33,500 nt of DNA. It comes from Symbiodinium natans (taxonomy: Eukaryota; Sar; Dinophyceae; Suessiales; Symbiodiniaceae). The notes beneath the pieces are model-generated. The model was not told where the DNA came from. It ran no database searches and saw only the letters and a list, made by a program, of their open reading frames with translations. A program made the translations under genes and the position numbers. Position 1 is the stretch's first letter, and every line of letters begins with the position of its first letter. Of the stretch, positions 1 to 9,616 are shown piece after piece. The stretch covers positions 64,001-97,500 of the forward strand of contig CAJNDS010000222.1 of the NCBI GenBank assembly GCA_905221605.1, written 5' to 3'.

Positions 1-165
1 GACCTCACGAGGTGCGGAGGTTCTAGGAGGCCCCGGAGGTCGTCAGAAGTTGGGGCCTCAAGACCCCGATTTCTAGAACGAATTGCCCTGATGTTTTATC
101 ACACCAGTGATAACCTCACGGGCCCCTCCAAACCTTAAACTCCAGACTTCATGAGAGACCCTCAC

Positions 166-226
166 CCCCATAGCGTTCCTCTCGCAGCTGTGGTAGGGAC
201 AGACGGCGCTGGCCCTTGCGGAGAGC
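166..226 (-). CDS. p25-alpha gene, exon 7 (partial gene, continues left)
   Basis: The minus strand reads CCCTTGCAG|GCTCTC at the acceptor and GGGG|GTGAGG at the donor. The 61 nt start in phase 0, which matches the AAG|GT end of the upstream exon. They encode ALRKGQRRLSLPQL and six more residues, fitting the KGxRxL stretch that follows FaK in p25-alpha domains. The rest of the domain must lie outside the window. Confidence 0.55.
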
Positions 227-3200
227 CTGCAAGGGTTAAGGCCGGGTCGAGAGAACCGGTGCTAAGGTGGCCGGAGGGCGAGGGCGTTTAGCGAGGACGT
301 AGCATGACAGCTTGTTGCTTGTTGAAGGGTTTGGGTTTGTTCGCAAGATCTGGGGGGAGGGATGTCGGCACCGGGGTGTGTAGGGGCCGGAAGCGGGGGA
401 GTAAGCCAGGGCTCAAAGAACCAAGACTCAAAAGGCTTACTGAAGCATTTCGCTTAGGAAAGTGGCTGGGCTGGGCTTTCCACCTTTTTTGCTGAATTTG
501 GTTCATCGGCGATCCGAGCCAAAAACAAAGGGGCTAAGGCAACCCTAAACCCTAAACGCCAAACCCTAAACCCTATCCCTAAACCCTAAACCCTATACTC
601 TAAACCCCAAACCCTAAACCCTAAACCCTAAACCCAAGTCCCCAAACCCTGAAAGCATGGGATGGTGTGGTCAGGGGCGCTACTGGCTACTTGCACCTTG
701 GCAAAAGTGAGGTCCGCATCCACAGCAGTGAAGGTGTCGTCCAGAATCTCCGTGTCCCGGCAAAGCTTCAGGAAGCACCTTAAGGGCTTTGAGCTTGAAG
801 GTTTTAGGGCTAAACCCTAAACCCTAAACCTAAAGGTTTAGGGTTTTGGGGGACTTAGCGTGCTAGAGTTTTAGGGATTTCGGGGTGAGGCTGTAGGGCT
901 TGGGGCTTTAGGGCTTAGGGCCTCAGGTAGGGGCTCTGGGGCTTCAGGCTTGAGAGCTTTAATAATTCTCGGGTCTGAGGGCTTAGGGTTTAGGGTTTAG
1001 GGCTGAGGGTGGTAGAGTTCCGGGTTCAGGGCTTGTAACAAACCAATGCCAAAAATCCGAAGAACGCCCCTCCGGTCCTGCAAGCCCTTCCCCGAATCCC
1101 TTGGAGGTCAGCCGGAGCCCTACAGGCCTCATCGGCCCAATTCCAGAGGCTCTGCGCCTGAACCCTAAACCCTAAACCCTAAACCCTAAACCCTAAACCC
1201 TAAACCCTAAACCCTAAACCCTAAACCCTAAACCCTAAACCCTAAAGCCTCTCATAGGAACCCTTGATAACCTACACAAAGACGTAGGTTTGGGTTCTCA
1301 CAACGGACAACTTTCGAAGGCAGCAGATGCCTTTGCCGGGGTCCGGGCTTACCATCCCACTCCAGGCCTTTGCGATCGTCTGGGTTTGGGTTTAGGGTTT
1401 AGGGTTTAGGGTTTAGGGTTTAGGGTTTAGGGTTTAGGGTTTAGGGTTTAGGGTTTAGGGTTTAGGGTTTAGGGTTTAGGGTTTAGGGTTTAGGGTTTAG
1501 GGTTTAGGGTTTAGGTTAGGGTTTAGGGTTTAGGGTTTAGGGTTTAGGGTTTAGGGTTTAGGGTTTAGGGTTTAGGGTTTAGGGTTTAGGGTTTAGGGTT
1601 TAGGGTTTAGGGTTTAGGGTTTAGGGTTTAGGGTTTAGGGTTTAGGGTTTAGGGTTAGGTTTAGGGTTTAGGGTTTAGGGTTTAGGGTTTAGGGTTTAGG
1701 GTTTAGGGTTTAGGGTTTAGGGTTTAGGGTTTAGGGTTTAGGGTTTAGGGTTTAGGCTTATGCATTTTGGAAGAAAGTTGGGGGGGAGGGGGTGTGAAGC
1801 CTCTCAACCCCTAACCCCTAACCCCCTGAGTTGCTTCTTTTTCGGGGCCTCGATGGGGTTCGCAGGGTTGCTGTTGAATGCCTTGCTGTTCCCACTAAGT
1901 CGCCATAATAAGCCGGCGATCGTACTTACTGGAAATCCATGTTGCTTTAAGTGCTTTCTGTTAAGGCGACATTAAACTCCAAATCAAGAATACGGTTGAG
2001 CTTCAACAGAAGCCCAGAGGGGAGGGGGGGGAGGGGGGGCTGGACGGGCTGGGAAATGAACCCGCGCTCGTGCTCCCTAACCCCGAGCCATCGTATAAGC
2101 CCCCTTCTGGGGTTTGGGCTGCAGACTTGAAGCCCTTACGCCACCCGCCTTCAACCGCCTAAGTCTCTTCAAGGCCCCCACTCCCAGGCACACAGAAGCT
2201 GTAGAACACGCCCTCCGGATTGTCCTTTGCAGGGATCGTCACCAAGGTTTCCCCCTTGGCTCTTTATTGTCAAGTCCGGGGTAAAACTTTAGGCTTCAAA
2301 GCATCAAGGCCATCCCTGAAGATAACTTTTGCTACCAGATCCCCCAAGCCCAAGACCGTAAATCGGATTTCAACCTAGAAGAGAGGGCATGCCGTCCGAC
2401 GACACCGCCAATCGAAAGACGTCTAAGCTGGTGCCGCCCTTTCGGGGTTTGCGGGTCAGGGGTTCCTAAACCCTAAACACTAAACACTAAATTGCTTTCT
2501 AGGGTTTAGGGTTTAGGGTTTAGGGCTTATGGTTTGGGGTTTAGGGTTTAGGGTTTAGGGTTTAGGGCTGTCAGTCAAGTTGTTCCACAAGAACATGGCA
2601 TCCCTAGCTGTCACCAGGGCGGTGACCCTCAAAGCAGCCATCCTCACCTCCATTTCCTGGACCTATTCTCCCCTAACAACCTTAAGAAAAATAATAGTTT
2701 AATAATATCCTCTTGGGTTTTATACAAACAAATACAAAAAATCCCAAGGGGGATATAGGGACATCGGGTGAAGAAGGGCACCGTCGGCTTCATGACTTTT
2801 TCGAGCTCCATAAATGTGGCAACGAGAAATCACCCAGGCGTGCAAGGTTATTCTTGATGACCCTGCCTGTGTTGCTGGTGTGTCTAAAATCACCTGTTGT
2901 ATGAAGCTGACGACGATGACGGCGAATATCGGCGTGCTTCCCACCTGATCGCTTCTAGCTCGACAACTCCTGACAGCGCATGTCGTGTGCACAATAGGGA
3001 ATTAAGTTCTCGGCTTCCAGGGTGATGAAGGTGATGCTGAAGGCACAGATTCTGCGTGTGATGGGTGGCGGTCAGATGCATGACATTTTGCCAGGCTCAA
3101 ACTTAAGGACTTCGCCGCCACTATCCGCAGATATCATCAGCACCACGCAGCCTCGTTCTGCAAAATACTCTGCAGCTGCCCTCCTCGATCCTCCCAAACC

Positions 3201-3649
3201 TGGAGCAACCCGTTGCCAGCAGGCAAACTACGACATCTTTCCTTTCTAGCCAGCTTAACATAAGACTCCAAACTCTAAAGCTTACTTGCAACAATGACTC
3301 AGTAGCCACTCCCCTGTGGAGGGCATGCAGCGAATACATTGTTTGCATGGACGAGACCAGTTTCCTTGTCGATCAAGGTCATCCCATCCTGGTTCATGTG
3401 ACCAAGTACGTCTCCAGAATGAGACTGGATGAAGACTTCATCTTCTGGCCGAAATGCACTATGTGCCCGCACATAACCGATGCCAGCTTGGAGCATGAGG
3501 GACGCATCTCCAAGAATTAAGCTATGTCCTCTGCGAACTCCTTCTATCCCATGCTTGGCATACTGCTTTGACAGGGACTCTGCAGCCTCTAGAACTCCAC
3601 ATGGCGCGGTCGCGCGGCTGTCTTTCATAGGTGCCACTTTCAAGGGCTC
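166..3649 (-). CDS. p25-alpha (TPPP-like) domain protein, 7-exon model, 3' end outside window
   Basis: Exons in transcript order: 3649-3310, 3199-3085, 2969-2894, 2224-2182, 1379-1349, 778-697, 226-166. Codon phase is preserved at all six junctions (1,2,0,1,2,0). Donors are GT except one GC (after 1349); five acceptors are AG|G and one is CAG|A. The last four exons spell the p25-alpha pattern: VFYSFC, then LEWDGK, KLCRDTEILDD, DADLTFAK, then KGQRRLS. That is the family's aromatic start, KLCxD core, DxD-x-x-FaK segment and KGxRxL segment. p25-alpha proteins (TPPP in animals, apicortin-related in alveolates) bind tubulin and stabilise microtubules; that role is inferred from the family. The first three exons encode about 176 unrecognised residues. 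Introns 4 and 5 contain long CCCTAAA/TTTAGGG arrays. The p25-alpha part is well supported; the upstream exons are less sure and could belong to another transcript. Confidence 0.6.
227..696 (-). other. intron with degenerate CCCTAAA array
   Basis: GT-AG intron between p25-alpha exons 6 and 7. The part at 541-636 (plus strand) is a degenerate CCCTAAA array. The remainder is unique, with no feature recognised. Confidence 0.45.
697..778 (-). CDS. p25-alpha gene, exon 6 (core motif)
   Basis: The acceptor is CCCTTAAG|G and the donor AAG|GTGCAAGT is close to consensus. The 82 nt complete one codon and add 27. They contain LKLCRDTEILDD and DADLTFAK, the most diagnostic part of the p25-alpha family. 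The exon sits as a non-repetitive island between degenerate telomere-like arrays. Confidence 0.7.
1161..1246 (+). repeat. CCCTAAA array, ~12 units
   Basis: Near-perfect telomere-type heptamer array inside the GC-AG intron 779-1348 of the p25-alpha gene. In the gene's direction it reads TTTAGGG. Confidence 0.95.
1349..1379 (-). CDS. p25-alpha gene, exon 5 (31-nt microexon)
   Basis: The acceptor CCCAG| lies directly at the edge of the 370-bp TTTAGGG array. The donor is AA|GCCCGG, a GC-AG intron of the type common in dinoflagellates. It encodes DRKGLEWDG plus the first two bases of a Lys codon that the next exon completes, giving WDGK before the KLCRD motif. Phase agrees on both sides. Confidence 0.55.
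1384..1756 (+). repeat. TTTAGGG array, ~53 units
   Basis: The longest telomere-type array in the window. It is nearly perfect, with two shortened units near 1512 and 1654. It sits at the 3' end of the intron upstream of the 1349-1379 microexon, with CCCAG at its edge serving as acceptor. The rest of this intron (1757-2181) holds no recognised feature. Confidence 0.97.
2182..2224 (-). CDS. p25-alpha gene, exon 4
   Basis: It encodes DNPEGVFYSFCVPG and matches the aromatic F..FC..G start of p25-alpha domains. The acceptor is GCAAAG|G and the donor GGGA|GTGGGG. The reading frame stays open about 30 nt further upstream to another AG, so the 5' edge could be near 2253. Confidence 0.5.
2466..2570 (+). 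repeat. short inverted telomere-like hairpin
   Basis: CCCTAAA-type units (2466-2490) are followed after about 10 bases by TTTAGGG units (2502-2570), so the segment can fold on itself. It lies in the modelled intron 2225-2893. Confidence 0.8.
2894..2969 (-). CDS. candidate exon 3 of the p25-alpha gene
   Basis: 76 nt between CTGTCAG|G and CAACAG|GTGATT. The phase fits the exons before and after it (1 nt in, phase 0 out). The encoded SDQVGSTPIFAVIVVSFIQQ has no family I recognise. A second frame here (VVELEAIRWEARRYSP) also looks protein-like, so the frame is uncertain. Confidence 0.35.
3085..3199 (-). CDS. candidate exon 2 of the p25-alpha gene
   Basis: 115 nt from GCTCCAG|GTTTGG to AAAAT|GTCATG. 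It encodes a compact segment (GGSRRAAAEYFAERGC, VVLMISADSGGEVLKFEPGK). It starts with two bases that complete the single base left by the upstream exon, giving a Ser codon. Composition is protein-like; the family is unrecognised. Confidence 0.45.
3310..3649 (-). CDS. candidate exon 1 of the p25-alpha gene, hypothetical domain
   Basis: A 340-nt open segment begins at CATAG|GAGCCC, where an in-frame TAG lies exactly in the acceptor. It ends at CAGGGGA|GTGGCT. It encodes about 113 residues, including GVRRGHSLILGDASLMLQAG, EDEVFIQSHSGDVLGHMNQD and LIDKETGLVHANN. The balanced composition, the stop just before the acceptor and the phase fit to the next exon argue for coding. I do not recognise the family. 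A further open stretch lies upstream at about 3660-3790 (RFKVGSAKIAENMASS) but has no clean junction. Confidence 0.45.
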
Positions 3650-3969
3650 CTATGCTTGTGGCTTAGAAGCTTGAGCTTGATCTCCCGAAGGTCTTGGTGA
3701 AACTTCACTGTTATGTGACAGGAGCTGGCCATGTTCTCTGCAATCTTCGCACTTCCGACTTTGAACCTCTGAAGTTCAGGAGTTCCGGGGCTTTCGGGCT
3801 TTTGATCGGGGTTTCGGGCCAAGGTTCAGGGTCAGCATATATCAGGGACTGCCGCGCGGGACGACCCCACAGAAAGGCCAATTAAGTTCCACAAATGGAC
3901 CTAGTTCCTGGGGCTCGGGGGTCGCTCGGCTTGCAGGACCCGAAATCCTAAGTCGTAACTTTGGTGAGG

Positions 3970-4442
3970 GCTTAGGGTTTAGGGTTTAGGGTTTAGGGTT
4001 TAGGGTTTAGGGTTTAGGGTTTAGGGTTTAGGGTTTAGGGTTTAGGGTTTAGGGTTTAGGGTTTAGTAGGGTCCGCATGCAGCAGGGAGGAACTGGGCGT
4101 ACGGCATCGGAGCCCGGCAGAATGACAGCCTGGCATGGGTTTAGGGTTTAGGCTTTAGGGTTTAGGGTTTAGGGTTTAGGGTTTAGGCTTTTAGGGTTTA
4201 GGGTTTAGGGTTTAGGGTTTAGGGTTTAGGGTTTAGGGTTTAGGGTTTAGGGTTTAGGGTTTAGGGTTTAGGGTTTAGGGTCTGGGGTTTAGGGTTTAGG
4301 GTTTAGGGTTTAAGGTGGTTTAGGGTTTAGGGTTTAAGGTGGTTTAGGGTTTAGGGTTTAAGGTGGTTTAGGGTCTAGGGTTTAAGGTGGTTTAGGGTCT
4401 AGGGTTTAAGGTGGTTTAGGGTTTAGGGTTTAGGGTTTAGGA
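3970..4442 (+). repeat. TTTAGGG arrays with a 24-bp higher-order repeat
   Basis: Two heptamer arrays (3970-4065 and 4139-4442) flank a 74-bp unique island. At 4309-4414, five copies of TTTAAGGTGG are spaced exactly 24 bp apart and separated by two heptamers. This is a higher-order unit inside the telomere-like array. Confidence 0.9.
4077..4129 (-). CDS. exon-like island, unassigned
   Basis: Unique island between TTTAGGG arrays. The minus strand has CATGCCAG|GCTGTC and is open as AVILPGSDAVRPVPP. The phase suits the island at 4803-4844, but the donor is unclear (a GC at 4076 is possible). No family recognised. Confidence 0.25.
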
Positions 4443-4681
4443 CTTAGGACTTTGGGTTTGGTGGTTAGTATAGGGGGTGGGCCAAGCGCCAACACTGTCA
4501 GCAGGAAACCCTAAGCCCTAGAAGCCCTAAACCCTCAATCTCTGAACTCCCAAAGGTTGAATCCAAAACCCTAAAATAATCCCCAACCCCTAACCCTTAT
4601 AAACCTTATAAACCTTCACAACCTTATAAACCTTATAAGCCTTATAAACCTGATAAACCCTACAAACCCTATACCCCCAAA

Positions 4682-4770
4682 TCACTAAACCCTAAACCCA
4701 AAACCCTAAACCCTAAACCCTAAACCCTAAGCCCGAAACTCTAAACCCTAAACCCTAAACCCTAAACCCT
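4682..4770 (+). repeat. CCCTAAA array
   Basis: Heptamer array directly left of the exon-like island at 4803-4844. TTTAGGG/TTCAGGG units follow on the right side, the pattern seen around the confident exons. Confidence 0.9.
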
Positions 4771-4802
4771 GCGATGCTCATTTGTTCTTCTGCACGTCAC
4801 AC

Positions 4803-4844
4803 GCAGCTTCGCAGCTGAGCTTCAAAGGCTTCGAGGCCAATCTC
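4803..4844 (-). CDS. exon-like island, unassigned (42 nt)
   Basis: The minus strand has CTCCAAG|GAG and AGCTGC|GTGTGA, with 14 codons in phase 0 (EIGLEAFEAQLRSC). It could belong to the N-terminal part of the p25-alpha gene or the C-terminal part of the DUF1415 gene. Confidence 0.3.
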
Positions 4845-4873
4845 CTTGGAGCTTCTTAAGGTTTAGGGGCTTC

Positions 4874-4991
4874 ACTGGGTTAGGGTTTAGGGTTCAGGGT
4901 TCGGGGTTCAGAGTTCAGGGTTCAGGGTTCAGGGTTCAGGGTTCAGGGTTCAGGGTTCAGGGTTTCGGGTTTGGGGTTTACGGTTTAGGGT
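4874..4991 (+). repeat. TTTAGGG array with a TTCAGGG variant block
   Basis: Heptamers change from TTTAGGG to about ten TTCAGGG units (4890-4965) and back. The stretch 4992-5860 is G-rich and then C-rich unique sequence with a poly-G run near 5247. I see no gene in it. Confidence 0.85.
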
Positions 4992-5860
4992 TTTGGGCTG
5001 TTTTTGCAATATTTTGGGGCGTTTGGGGTTAGGTCCTTGAGGGGATTTGGGGCTTGGCGGGGCTTCTGGGGCTTGGGAGGGGGGAGTCTGAAGCGAATGG
5101 AGTAGCAACAAGAGCTTAGGATTTGAAAAGGGTTTTGGGGATGCTTTTGCTTGAGGTCTCAAGGGCTTGAGATTTGAAGGTTCGTATGGAGTGTTGAAGG
5201 CCTTGATTTGGGGGTGAACGTTCAGGGTTCAGAGTTTAAAATCGGGGGGGGGGGGAGGGGACGGGGTTTAAGGTTTGGGGGTGTGTTACTAGGATAATGA
5301 AAAGGGTTTAGGTCTTAAGTTCGGGAGTAGTAGGGAGGGTATTGATCTGGTCGGCGCCCCTCGATCTTGAATAATTGCAAAGTGCCTTAGTGTCGGTGCG
5401 GGGTTTCGGGTAGTGCATAGGGTCTAGTCTTCAGGGTTCAGGGCTAAGTGGCCAGAGTTGGGGCATTCAGGCCTAGGTACGAATGTCCCTTAAACACTCT
5501 CAAACTCAATGAAGCCCCAACCCCCCTGAGTTTCTCTAAAGCCTCCGAAAAGCCAGCCTAAACCCATGACTCTCTAAACTCCCGAAACACCGCGTCCCTG
5601 CCGAAAAATGCTAACAACAACCACCCTTGACTCGAAATGTTCCCCTGGACTCCACCCCTCCCCCCAAACCCTCTTGCTGCTCAGTCTCCTGTAGGCACCG
5701 ATCCTGGGCGTCTCCCATCCCCTTCTCATGTTAACCCCCGCATAAGACCCCAATGTGACACAATTCCTTTTCTGACATGTTCTAGAACATGCTTTTGTGG
5801 GGAGAGGTTAGATATTCACCAAACTCTAAAGCCTAAACACGTAAACCCGAGTTCCTAAAC

Positions 5861-5902
5861 CGCCTTGTGGATGGTTTTGCACACCTCCTTCGCGCAGTAA
5901 AC
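5861..5902 (-). CDS. exon-like island, unassigned (42 nt)
   Basis: The minus strand reads CCCTTCAG|GTTTAC at the acceptor and AAGGCG|GTTTAGG at the donor. The 14 codons (VYCAKEVCKTIHKA) are phase 0 at both ends. The donor is supplied by a telomere-like unit. Family unknown. Confidence 0.35.
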
Positions 5903-5979
5903 CTGAAGGGCACGGCACGGCCCCCCTTCGCTTCTCGATTCAGTGCTCAGAGGCCGATGGGCATGTGCGGGGTGTCGGC

Positions 5980-6119
5980 TTTAGGGTTTATGGTTTAGGC
6001 TTTATAAGACTTGGGGTTTAGGGTTTAGGGTTTATAGGGTATAGGGTTTAGGGTTTAGGGTTTAGGGCTTAGGGTTTAGGGTTTAGGGTTTAGGGTTTAG
6101 GGTTTAGGGTTTAGGGTTT
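5980..6119 (+). repeat. TTTAGGG array
   Basis: Imperfect heptamer array lying between the exon-like islands at 5861-5902 and 6172-6222. Confidence 0.9.
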
Positions 6120-6171
6120 GAAGATGTAGGGGGTTCAGGGCTTTTTGGGGGGTTAGCTGCTTCCGAGCGGC

Positions 6172-6222
6172 GTTGTGGCGGTAGACCTCCTCGCGGCTCG
6201 CACCATCCACAGCGGCCAAGTC
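6172..6222 (-). CDS. exon-like island, possible C-terminal exon of the DUF1415 gene
   Basis: The acceptor CACATGTAG|GAC is formed by the terminus of the hairpin at 6223-6341. The 17 codons encode DLAAVDGASREEVYRHN, open beyond to AARKQL. The xxVYxxN pattern resembles the Ix-x-x-N segment near the C-terminus of DUF1415 proteins (established pattern EAIYERN). The assignment is an inference. The donor is probably GC at 6171. Confidence 0.35.
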
Positions 6223-6341
6223 CTACATGTGGGTGGTTGTCAAAATTATGGTTTTCTTTTGGGGGTCCCTATTATAATACGGCACCTAATATTTAGGGTA
6301 CCCCAAAAGACGAACCCTAATTTTGACAACTACCCATGTAG
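6223..6341. mobile_element. 119-bp hairpin (MITE- or introner-like)
   Basis: About 42-bp terminal inverted repeats: CTACATGTGGGTGGTTGTCA at the left end and the reverse complement of CTACATGGGTAGTTGTCA at the right, continuing through AAAATTA. The 3' terminus (minus strand) CATGTAG forms the AG of a plausible splice acceptor, with an exon-like segment starting at the very next base. No clear target duplication is visible. Confidence 0.6.
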
Positions 6342-6791
6342 ACCCTAAACCCGAAAGCCCAAACCGAAACCCCTAAACCCAGAAACCGACATGCGCGTGG
6401 AGGAACGGCACATCACTGGCTTGGGTTTCATGGTTCCGTGCTTTTGGGCTTTGCGATTCAGGACTGGAGAGCGCCAGGAAGTATTCATGCATTGGGCTCG
6501 CGGTCTTGCGAGCTGTTTATGGGTTTAAGGTTTTTGTTGGTGGATCTGACCCAACTCTTGCGGTTAGGGCTTTTGATTCCAAGAGATGAGAGTGCCCCAT
6601 CCTACAGAGTTCAGGGGCCTGGGACCATGCCATGCAGCACCTGGGGCCTCAAGAGCATTTCGTGAAATTGAAATTTTGATACAGCAACACCGAATCACCT
6701 GCCCAAACGCCGTCGAACCCTAAACTGTCTAGCCCTGACTCAACGCCCAAGCCGAAGAACTAAAACCACAAGATATAGTCTATGGAGCCTA

Positions 6792-7017
6792 CAAGGAGGG
6801 GCCCCCTTACCTATACTAACTGTAGCTAAGTGACTTATAACCTAATTAGGATCCTTATAACCCAATTTAGGGAATCTTATAACTCTACTTATAACTTACT
6901 GGCCCAAAAACCAAGGAAATAAAAGTTGAAACTTTCAGAATAAACTACCTTATAAGAAGCCCAAAAGTTGAAAAGTTGGGTTTTGAGCCAGTAAGATAAC
7001 TAGGGGGGCCCTCCTTG
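6792..7017. mobile_element. 226-bp AT-rich palindromic element (MITE-like)
   Basis: The ends are inverted: CAAGGAGGGGCCCCC on the left, and the right end reads GGGGGGCCCTCCTTG. An inner inverted pair (CTTACTGGCCCAAAAACC at 6896 and its partner at 6978-6995) and four TTATAAC copies lie between. There is no coding capacity. Confidence 0.5.
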
Positions 7018-7217
7018 TGTGGGCACCTTGCCCCATCCGCTCCCCGCTCGCCCTCGCCCGCGCGCCTGCATCCGCAGCAGATGCAAAACAGGGCGGGGCG
7101 CCTGCGCCACTCACATGCAAGACTTGTCGAAGCTGAGGGCACAGGGTTCCAAGAACTTGGGTGCAGCCTTTGAGGCCCTAAAAAAACGTCACCCCCCCAT
7201 CGTTTGGCAGCACCTCC

Positions 7218-7376
7218 CTAAACCCTAAACCCTAAACCCTAAACCCTAAACCCTAAACCCTAAACCCTAAGCCCTAAACCCTAAACCCTAAACCCTAAAC
7301 CCCTAAACCCTAAACCCTAAACCCTAAACCCTAAACCCTAAACCCCTAAACCCTAAACCCTAAACCCTAAACCCTA
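7218..7376 (+). repeat. CCCTAAA array, ~22 units
   Basis: Nearly perfect telomere-type heptamers with two extra-C units (CCCCTAAA). Confidence 0.95.
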
Positions 7377-8874
7377 GGGTGATGGAAAACGATGGGGGGT
7401 GGAGGTAAAAAAACAATGTCGGGTTTCCTGGGGCTTCCGGCTTGAACCGTACGCTTAGGCCTGCGCAAGCCAGACTGTTGCCTGGGGAAATTTCAAAACT
7501 GGCCAAATCGGCTTGGTTCAAAAGTTCAACTAATCCCTTCCCCCTTACACAACCCCCCCCCCCCCCGTAGTATAAACACCGTTCAAAACCTTAAAGGGTT
7601 TTTAGTATTCATTAGAAGGGGGTTCTTATTCAAATTGCCAAACGGCCGGTCCTTGTAGCTTGCGGGCTCAGTCACAGAGCAGGTTTCAACCTTTGCGGCT
7701 ATTAGGTTTCAGGCGTCCGGCGTCCGACTGCCGGACGGGGTTTTGGGGCAGCTTTGTTTGTTAATTATTGGGGTAGTATTGTTAGCGGGAGGGAATGAAA
7801 TCCTAAACCATTACCCGAGCCTAGAAACCTTAAACACTAAAGCCCTAAACCCTACAATTGCCAACAGAAACAGGCCTTGGCCAGCGCCGAGCGCCTTGCT
7901 GCTGTGTCGTCGCCGGGCGACGCCTCCAGCGACCACCTCGCAACGATTCCCTCGCCCTAAACCCAAAACCCTCAACCCCCAAACCATTTCCCCTAAACCC
8001 TAAACCCCAATTAACCCCTAACCCGAACCCTGTAACCCCTGCACAATGAAGATCAACTATGTGGTGGTGAAGAGAAGTTGAGTTAAGCGTACGGACTTGA
8101 CTCCTGAACCCTTCTAATGCCTGCTAAGCCAACCTGATGGTTTGAGTGTGGTTCGGGTCGACATCCCACGCCTCAGAGAACGGAAGAACGGGCTGACAAC
8201 CTCAACCCGGCCGGAGGCTGTTTGGTTTGGCCGCAGGGGCAAAGAGTGAACCCCAGCCTTAAGCTTTGGAACCAAATGTCACTTCCCCATAAACCCTTTG
8301 AATGCCCCATGAAATCGACTGCTAAAGGGGCTCCTCAGAACGCTTGCGGGCTGAGTTGCACAACATCGGAGGAACGGATCGAGGCTTCCTGCGGCCGGGG
8401 ACATCGCAATGAAAGAACAAAGTTGCGCCAAAACCGCGGGGAGCCTTGTACATCGAATCTTGCCCAATTCGAAGCCACGCTTCTTGTGAAATCGGAAACT
8501 CTAAACCACCGCTACCTAAGGCATCCCCTCATGAAGGCATCCTGAGCCCTGATGGCATCCCTACCGACCGAAGTGTGGGTTCCCCCAGGCTTAGGGAACT
8601 CGAGGTTTAGAGTTCAAGGGTCCCTGAGGGAGGGGGGTTCCAAGGGCGGTATGTAAGTATGGAACCCACTCCCCACGACTCCCTAACCCCAAGATAACAC
8701 ATCTCAAAATGGGCCAAAAAACATGCATTTGGAAAATGACCCTGGGAAGACGAGACGCAACAAAAATGCAAACAACCAAAACACATGTGCCCTGAAAAGG
8801 CAAAAATGCAAACACAAAGCAACAAGTCCAGCACCTAATACAGCAATGCACAATGATGTAAACAAGGAACAGGC

Positions 8875-8935
8875 CTTCGGGTCTTCGAAAGCTTCCACTG
8901 CCAGGTCCTCCGCACCATCCTCATCACGGATATGG
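8875..8935 (-). CDS. weak exon candidate, unassigned
   Basis: The minus strand has TCACAG|CC and CCGAAG|GCCTG, with an acidic open segment (HIRDEDGAEDLAVEAFEDPK). Composition is exon-like, but the acceptor lacks the usual G and no neighbour links in phase. Confidence 0.2.
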
Positions 8936-9447
8936 CTGTGACATGTTGCAAAAAGACTTTTAAGTACACGTAGTTGACATCTGCCTGTGTATGCAGGAGT
9001 GTTTACAAGTATGTAGGTGCATAATATACGCATGAATGCATATCTTACGAATACCCGTTTGCATGCCGAAGCACGACATAAATGCATGCCTGCACCTGAA
9101 TGAATGCATGCGGAGTGTACGTGTCTGCTTATAATAAGAAAATGCCGAAACAAGAACCCGTGCAAGTTTGACGAAGGCTCAATGCAGTCCTTCACGACAT
9201 ATGTTGGGGGTGGGAACCGTTGCTTAGCATTCAGGAGCCCAACTCAAGACTTCGGAAACCGCGTGCCCTCAAACCGTACAGTAAGCCCTCAAAAAGCCCT
9301 AAACTCTCAAACCCTGTACCCTCAAATCATAAACGCTCCAAGCCCTAAATCCTTAAACACTAAGCTCTCGGTTCAGGGTTAGGGGTCTTGGGCTGCAGAG
9401 GGGGGATCGCACCCCCGGTTTAGGGTGTAGGGAGTAGGGCATCATGG

Positions 9448-9525
9448 ATTTGGGGTTTAGGGTTTAGGGTTTAGGGTTTAGGGTTTAGGGTTTAGGGTTT
9501 AGGGTTTAGGGTTTAGGGTTTAGGG
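9448..9525 (+). repeat. TTTAGGG array
   Basis: About 11 heptamers left of the exon-like island 9530-9616. A degenerate TTTAGGG/TTTGGGG array continues on the far side (9645-9740). Confidence 0.93.
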
Positions 9526-9529
9526 CTGC

Positions 9530-9616
9530 GTCGGGCGCCTCTTCATCCGCAGACGACTCGAGGATGCGACCGATGAGCCTTCCCATTCCGAGCTGGGCTT
9601 TGGAGATGTGGCGCGT
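9530..9616 (-). CDS. exon-like island, unassigned (29 codons)
   Basis: The minus strand has CTGCAG|ACG and CCCGAC|GCAGCC (GC donor), phase 0 at both ends. The encoded segment includes TRHISKAQLGMGRLIGRILE followed by SSADEEAPD. It looks strongly protein-like; the family is not recognised. An alternative acceptor (CCGTAG|AAC) would start it at 9625. Confidence 0.4.

Larger units (their letters stand above)
6342..9529. other. stretch without an assigned gene
   Basis: Holds a 226-bp palindromic element (6792-7017), a CCCTAAA array (7218-7376), a poly-C run near 7553, degenerate CCCTAAA-like sequence near 7930-8040 and 9290-9365, one weak exon candidate (8875-8935) and a TTTAGGG array (9448-9525). 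The longest reading frame on the minus strand (8704-9195) has a hydrophobic Cys/Phe-rich end and no family I know. Confidence 0.5.

Noticed and set aside
1384-1756. True chromosome end (telomere)
   Set aside because: Arrays occur throughout the window in both orientations, with unique exon-like sequence and a retrotransposon between them, so they are interstitial.
2036-2100. tRNA-like gene on the minus strand
   Set aside because: It has A-box-like TGGCTCGGGGTTAGG and B-box-like GGGTTCATTTCCC, but no room for an anticodon arm and no acceptor stem pairing.
8704-9195. 163-codon minus-strand ORF as a gene
   Set aside because: Cys/Phe-rich and hydrophobic at one end, no family resemblance, and repeat-like ATGCAT-containing DNA. 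Only the segment 8875-8935 looks exon-like.
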